This document shows, in pieces, positions 31,782 to 34,939 of a DNA stretch of 34,939 nucleotides (its first letter is position 1; the number at the start of each line of letters is the position of its first letter). Both the position numbers and the translations under genes were made by a program. Source of the stretch: Tsukamurella sp. 8F (GTDB lineage Bacteria; Actinomycetota; Actinomycetes; Mycobacteriales; Mycobacteriaceae); contig NZ_JARFTP010000039.1 in the NCBI RefSeq assembly GCF_029167375.1, forward strand, positions 1 to 34,939, written 5' to 3'. Under the pieces are notes generated by a model that did no database searches, had not been told where the DNA came from, and was given only the letters and a program-made list of their open reading frames with translations.

Positions 31782-32557
31782 CGTCGCCCTCGCAGCCGCT
31801 GGTCGAGGGCTAGGTTGATGCCCAGCGCGAGGGACACGATCATCGCCGCCGGCAGGTACACCGACCACGGCGCGACGAACAGCCCCTCTCGGTTGGCGGC
31901 GACCGCCACGGCCCAGTCGGGCGAGGAACGGTCGAAGCCCACGCCCAGGAAGTTCGCCGCCGCGAGCACGTAGAGGGCAGCGACGAAGCGCACGCCGACG
32001 TCGGCGGCGACCGGTCGGGCGAGTTCGCGCAGCGCATAGCCCGACCGCGCGGTACGCCCGGCGCCCTGCAGCCGCAGCGCGTCCATGGCGGGGCTCTGCG
32101 CGACGTCCCTCGCCGCCATCCGGACGAAGCGCGCGATGGGTGCCACGAGAGTGATGCCCACCGCGCAGCCGACGATCACGCGTGAGCCGTCGGAACGGAG
32201 CGCTGCCACGATCACGATGAGGATCGAGGGCAGTGCGAGCAGCACGTCGACGGGGCGCATGATCAGGTCGTCGAGCCACGGCCGCGGCGTGGAGGCGGCG
32301 GTGGTCCCGAGTGCGAAACCCACCGCATAGGCGCAGGCGACGGTGACGAACAGCGTCACGATGAGGGGACGGCCGCCGGCCAGTACCGCGGCGAGCACGT
32401 CCCGCCCGAAGCGGTCGGTGCCGAACGGCGCCCACACCGACGGCCCGAACGGCGCCTGCGCCCGCGTGGGGGCGAAGCGCGCGACCTCGGGCCCGATCAG
32501 TGCCGCCACGATCGGCACCCCGACCAGCACGCCGGACACCGCGTAGCGGCGCCTCAT
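31778..32557 (-). CDS. ABC transporter permease, DppC/NikC type
   Basis: 259 residues with about six membrane helices. The segment PFGTDRFGRDVLAAVLAG is typical of DppC-type permeases, and the EAA loop region is seen in MDALRLQGAGRTARSGYALR. Start ATG 32557 overlaps the DppB-type stop (ATGA). It pairs with the upstream permease to form the membrane channel. Confidence 0.93.
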   Translation of the reverse strand: MRRRYAVSGVLVGVPIVAALIGPEVARFAPTRAQAPFGPSVWAPFGTDRFGRDVLAAVLAGGRPLIVTLFVTVACAYAVGFALGTTAASTPRPWLDDLIMRPVDVLLALPSILIVIVAALRSDGSRVIVGCAVGITLVAPIARFVRMAARDVAQSPAMDALRLQGAGRTARSGYALRELARPVAADVGVRFVAALYVLAAANFLGVGFDRSSPDWAVAVAANREGLFVAPWSVYLPAAMIVSLALGINLALDQRLRGRR

Positions 32558-33495
32558 GCGCGCACCCGCTGGGGAACCATGCGCGCACCGAGCGCATCGA
32601 TGCCCGTATTCGCAAGCACCGCAGCGATTCCCGTCAGCAGCACCACCGCCAACACGACAGGCGCGTCACGCGCCCCGATCGCATCTATGAGGGTGGTGGC
32701 GATCCCCGGCATAGCGAATACCGCCTCCACGACGAGCACACCCGATAACAGGGAGTCGCCCGTCCGACCGAGGTCCTGCATAGCGGGCCCCAGAGCGTTG
32801 GGCGCGACGTGCCGCAGCAACAACTCCGCGGGCGCGACACCGAGGCGACGCGCCTGGGTGATGTACGGCCGGCGCATGGTGTCGACGACACCCGCGCGCA
32901 CGAGCCGCACCAGCGGGGCGGCGACCCGGCACACCATGACTACGAGCGGCAACACCAGATATCGCGGGTCGGCGGCAACGTCCTCCGGCGACATCCCGAT
33001 GGTCGTGGCGGGCAGCAGCCGTCCCTCGACCGCGAGGTAGCTGACCAGCACGATGGCCAGCACGAAATCGGGGATCGAGTCGACCGCGATGGCGACGGAG
33101 GTCACCACCCGATCTGCGACGCCGTCCGGCCGGAGTCCCGCCCACAACCCGGCGAACCCGGCGACGGGGACGAGCGCCACCGTCGCCGCGAGCGCCATCA
33201 CGGCGGTGACCGTGAGCGGCCCCGAGATCACGTGCCACACCGGGCGGCCCTGCGATACGGAGATACCGAGATCCCCCCTGAGCACCGATCCGCACCATCG
33301 CAGGAATCTGTCGACCGGACTCACGTCGAGCCCGAGCAGCATCCGCGTCTCCTGCCGCTGCGCCGGGGTCGTGACGTCCCCGCTCTGCACGTCCGCGGCG
33401 TCACCGGGCAGCAGCAGCGTCAAGACGAAGGTCAGAACGAGCAGGGCCGCGAGCTGGAGCCCGCCGATCCACAGCCGCCGCGCCAGCAGCCTCAC
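32554..33495 (-). CDS. ABC transporter permease, DppB/NikB type
   Basis: 313 residues from GTG 33495, which overlaps the binding-protein stop (GTGA). The N-terminus RRLWIGGLQLAALLVLTFVL is the first helix; GDLGISVSQGRPVWHVI and the EAA loop YITQARRLGVAPAELLLRHV are typical of DppB-type permeases. A longer frame upstream to 33723 belongs to the binding-protein region and is rejected. Forms a heterodimer with the DppC-type partner. Confidence 0.93.
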   Translation of the reverse strand: MRLLARRLWIGGLQLAALLVLTFVLTLLLPGDAADVQSGDVTTPAQRQETRMLLGLDVSPVDRFLRWCGSVLRGDLGISVSQGRPVWHVISGPLTVTAVMALAATVALVPVAGFAGLWAGLRPDGVADRVVTSVAIAVDSIPDFVLAIVLVSYLAVEGRLLPATTIGMSPEDVAADPRYLVLPLVVMVCRVAAPLVRLVRAGVVDTMRRPYITQARRLGVAPAELLLRHVAPNALGPAMQDLGRTGDSLLSGVLVVEAVFAMPGIATTLIDAIGARDAPVVLAVVLLTGIAAVLANTGIDALGARMVPQRVRA

Positions 33496-34939
33496 GCCCT
33501 GGTCCGGTCGAACCGTGCCCAGTCGAGGGAGTTGGGAACGCCCGTCGGCACTCCGGTGAGACCGGCTCGGTAACCGACGGTCCACGGTGTCGTCGCCCAG
33601 AAGATGTAGCCGCCGCGATCGTGCAACGTCTCGTGCATGCCGTGATAGATCGCCGCACGCTCCTGCTCCGAAGAGGCGGCCTGTGCCCGCCGGTAGCTCG
33701 CGTCGAACTCGGGGTCCGCCCACTGGGTGACGTTCTTCGACGCGCCCGTCAGCAGCCGGGACCCGAAGTGGTACGGGATCGCGAGCGGGCCCGACTGGCC
33801 CACCACCATGTCACCCCGCTTGTAGTAGTCGGTGTAGTAGGTGTCCTTCGACCCCTCGGTGACGTCGACGGTGACCCCCGCCGCCCTTGCCTGCTTCGCG
33901 AAGAGCCGGGCCGCCTCCACGAGTCCGTTCGCGACGGGCGCTACGAACAGCTCGAAACGCAGGCTCGTCACCCCCGCCTTGCGCAGCAGCGCGGCGGCGG
34001 CATCCGGATCGTGGCGGTGCGCCGGAAGGTCCGATGCGTAGTACTGGTATCCGCGCCCGAAGACGTCGTCGCCGACCTCGCCCGCGCCCTCGAGCGCGAC
34101 CTTCACCAACTCGTCGCGATCGACCAGCAGCATCATGGCGCGCCGCACATCCGGATCGCGGAACGGTGCCTGCTGTGTCTTCATCGCGAAGTACAGGATC
34201 CCGCTGTTCGGGGTGGCGTGCACCGCCCGCCCGGCCGTCCCGCGGGCCGTCGCCGCGGCCGATGCGGACAGGTCGTCGGCGAAGTCGATCTGCCCGCTGC
34301 GCAACGCGGCGAGGCGGGCGTCGGCCCCTGCGCTGAGGATGCGCAGCTCATCGACGGCGGCCGCGCCGCCCCAGTGCCCGTCGAATCTGCGAACCACCAG
34401 CTCGCGGCCCGGCGTGAACCTCTCGAACCGGAAAGCCCCGGTCCCCACCGGATGAGCGAAGTCCGTCGCACCCTTCTTCACGATGCGCGTCCCGTACGCC
34501 GTGAGGCGGCTGGGCAGGTCGAAGGCCGGCTCCCGCAGCACTATCTCGACTGTGCGCGCATCCACCGCCCGGCACGCGGAGGCGTCGACGGCCGACAGCG
34601 TCGACTTGGCGATCATCGGCCGCGCAGTCTGCTGCTTACCGAGGATTCGGCCGAGCGTGTACAGCACATCGTCGGCGGTGAGCGCGGTGCCGTCGTGCCA
34701 CCGCGCGTCTCGCAGCCTCACCCGCCAGCGCGTCCCACGCGCGTCGGCCTCGGCGGATTCCGCGAGCCGTGCCACCGGCCGCATCTGTGAGTCCGCCTCG
34801 AACAGCCCGTCGAAGACGTGCTTCGCGCGCGCCTCGTCGATGAACTGTGGGCCGACGCCCGGGTCCATCGTCTCCGCTGCCCCCGAGCCCTCGTAGGCGC
34901 CCGCGCGCCGCGTCGTTCCGCGGGGGCCCCCCCCCCCCC
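33492..34939 (-). CDS. Solute-binding protein of dipeptide/nickel ABC importer, 5' end missing
   Basis: Family 5 extracellular binding protein. The visible part has VFDGLFEADSQMRPVARLAE, WRVRLRDARWHDGTALTADD, PVGTGAFRFERFTPGRE, FRDPDVRRAMMLLVDRDELV and the C-terminal DRGGYIFWATTPWTVGYR, all typical. The frame is open past ATG 34868 (AYEGSGAAETMDPGVGPQFI), so the true start and lipoprotein signal lie beyond the right edge, and the last visible codons fall in a homopolymer run of doubtful accuracy. It is the first gene of the importer operon and sets its specificity, which cannot be told from this sequence. Confidence 0.9.
   Translation of the reverse strand, partial: GGGGPRGTTRRAGAYEGSGAAETMDPGVGPQFIDEARAKHVFDGLFEADSQMRPVARLAESAEADARGTRWRVRLRDARWHDGTALTADDVLYTLGRILGKQQTARPMIAKSTLSAVDASACRAVDARTVEIVLREPAFDLPSRLTAYGTRIVKKGATDFAHPVGTGAFRFERFTPGRELVVRRFDGHWGGAAAVDELRILSAGADARLAALRSGQIDFADDLSASAAATARGTAGRAVHATPNSGILYFAMKTQQAPFRDPDVRRAMMLLVDRDELVKVALEGAGEVGDDVFGRGYQYYASDLPAHRHDPDAAAALLRKAGVTSLRFELFVAPVANGLVEAARLFAKQARAAGVTVDVTEGSKDTYYTDYYKRGDMVVGQSGPLAIPYHFGSRLLTGASKNVTQWADPEFDASYRRAQAASSEQERAAIYHGMHETLHDRGGYIFWATTPWTVGYRAGLTGVPTGVPNSLDWARFDRTRA
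34927..34939. repeat. C homopolymer at the end of the window
   Basis: Thirteen consecutive C residues, preceded by five G, close the window inside the binding-protein frame. Such an end is more likely a sequencing or assembly limit than biology. Confidence 0.7.

Overview
The window is high-GC chromosomal DNA of an actinobacterium. Gene order infC-rpmI-rplT-SpoU methyltransferase, pheS-pheT and argC-J-B-D-F-R-H, together with a DUF1490 gene and a DUF1844 gene, matches the mycolic-acid actinobacteria (Mycobacteriales). A Tsukamurella-like organism is my best guess, but this is inferred from synteny and style only. Most genes lie on the minus strand.

Layout. (1) 1-202: a truncated DUF1490 (PacL-like) gene. 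(2) 289-7716: an arginine operon read right to left, argC-argJ-argB-argD-argF-argR-argH, tightly packed with 4-base start/stop overlaps, headed by a promoter that overlaps two ARG-box-like sites. argG, normally between argR and argH, is absent. (3) 8079-12411: a GAF-type regulator and a zinc alcohol dehydrogenase, divergent from an NTF2-like/flavin monooxygenase fusion. Their shared control region carries a striking symmetric operator. (4) 12540-14598: a small secreted protein and an Old Yellow Enzyme divergent from its probable MerR regulator. (5) 14619-18187: pheT and pheS, then a DUF559 remnant and an MmcQ/YjbR gene. (6) 18955-20640: an MFS transporter divergent from an HxlR regulator. (7) 20661-22350: a two-gene operon of a HEAT-repeat protein and a MerR-HEAT fusion, behind a canonical 19-bp-spacer MerR promoter. 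(8) 22354-23942: a TetR regulator and an alpha/beta hydrolase sharing a palindromic operator. (9) 23944-25221: a membrane acyltransferase. (10) 25267-28071: the rRNA methyltransferase, L20, L35 and IF3 genes behind a long structured leader, with IF3 starting at AUC, then a divergent DUF1844 gene. (11) 28169-28657: a lipoprotein. (12) 28701-30412: cbtB-cbtA-histidine phosphatase under a cobalamin riboswitch. (13) 30408-34939: a dipeptide/nickel-type ABC importer with both ATPases fused in one chain; its binding protein is cut by the window end, which finishes in a C homopolymer.

The core genes serve arginine synthesis and translation. The interspersed accessory modules are mostly enzyme or transporter plus dedicated regulator pairs, and several of their operators can be read directly. 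The least familiar unit is the HEAT/MerR-HEAT operon. The best-defined regulatory signal is the GTTGC/GCAAC operator between the dehydrogenase and the monooxygenase.
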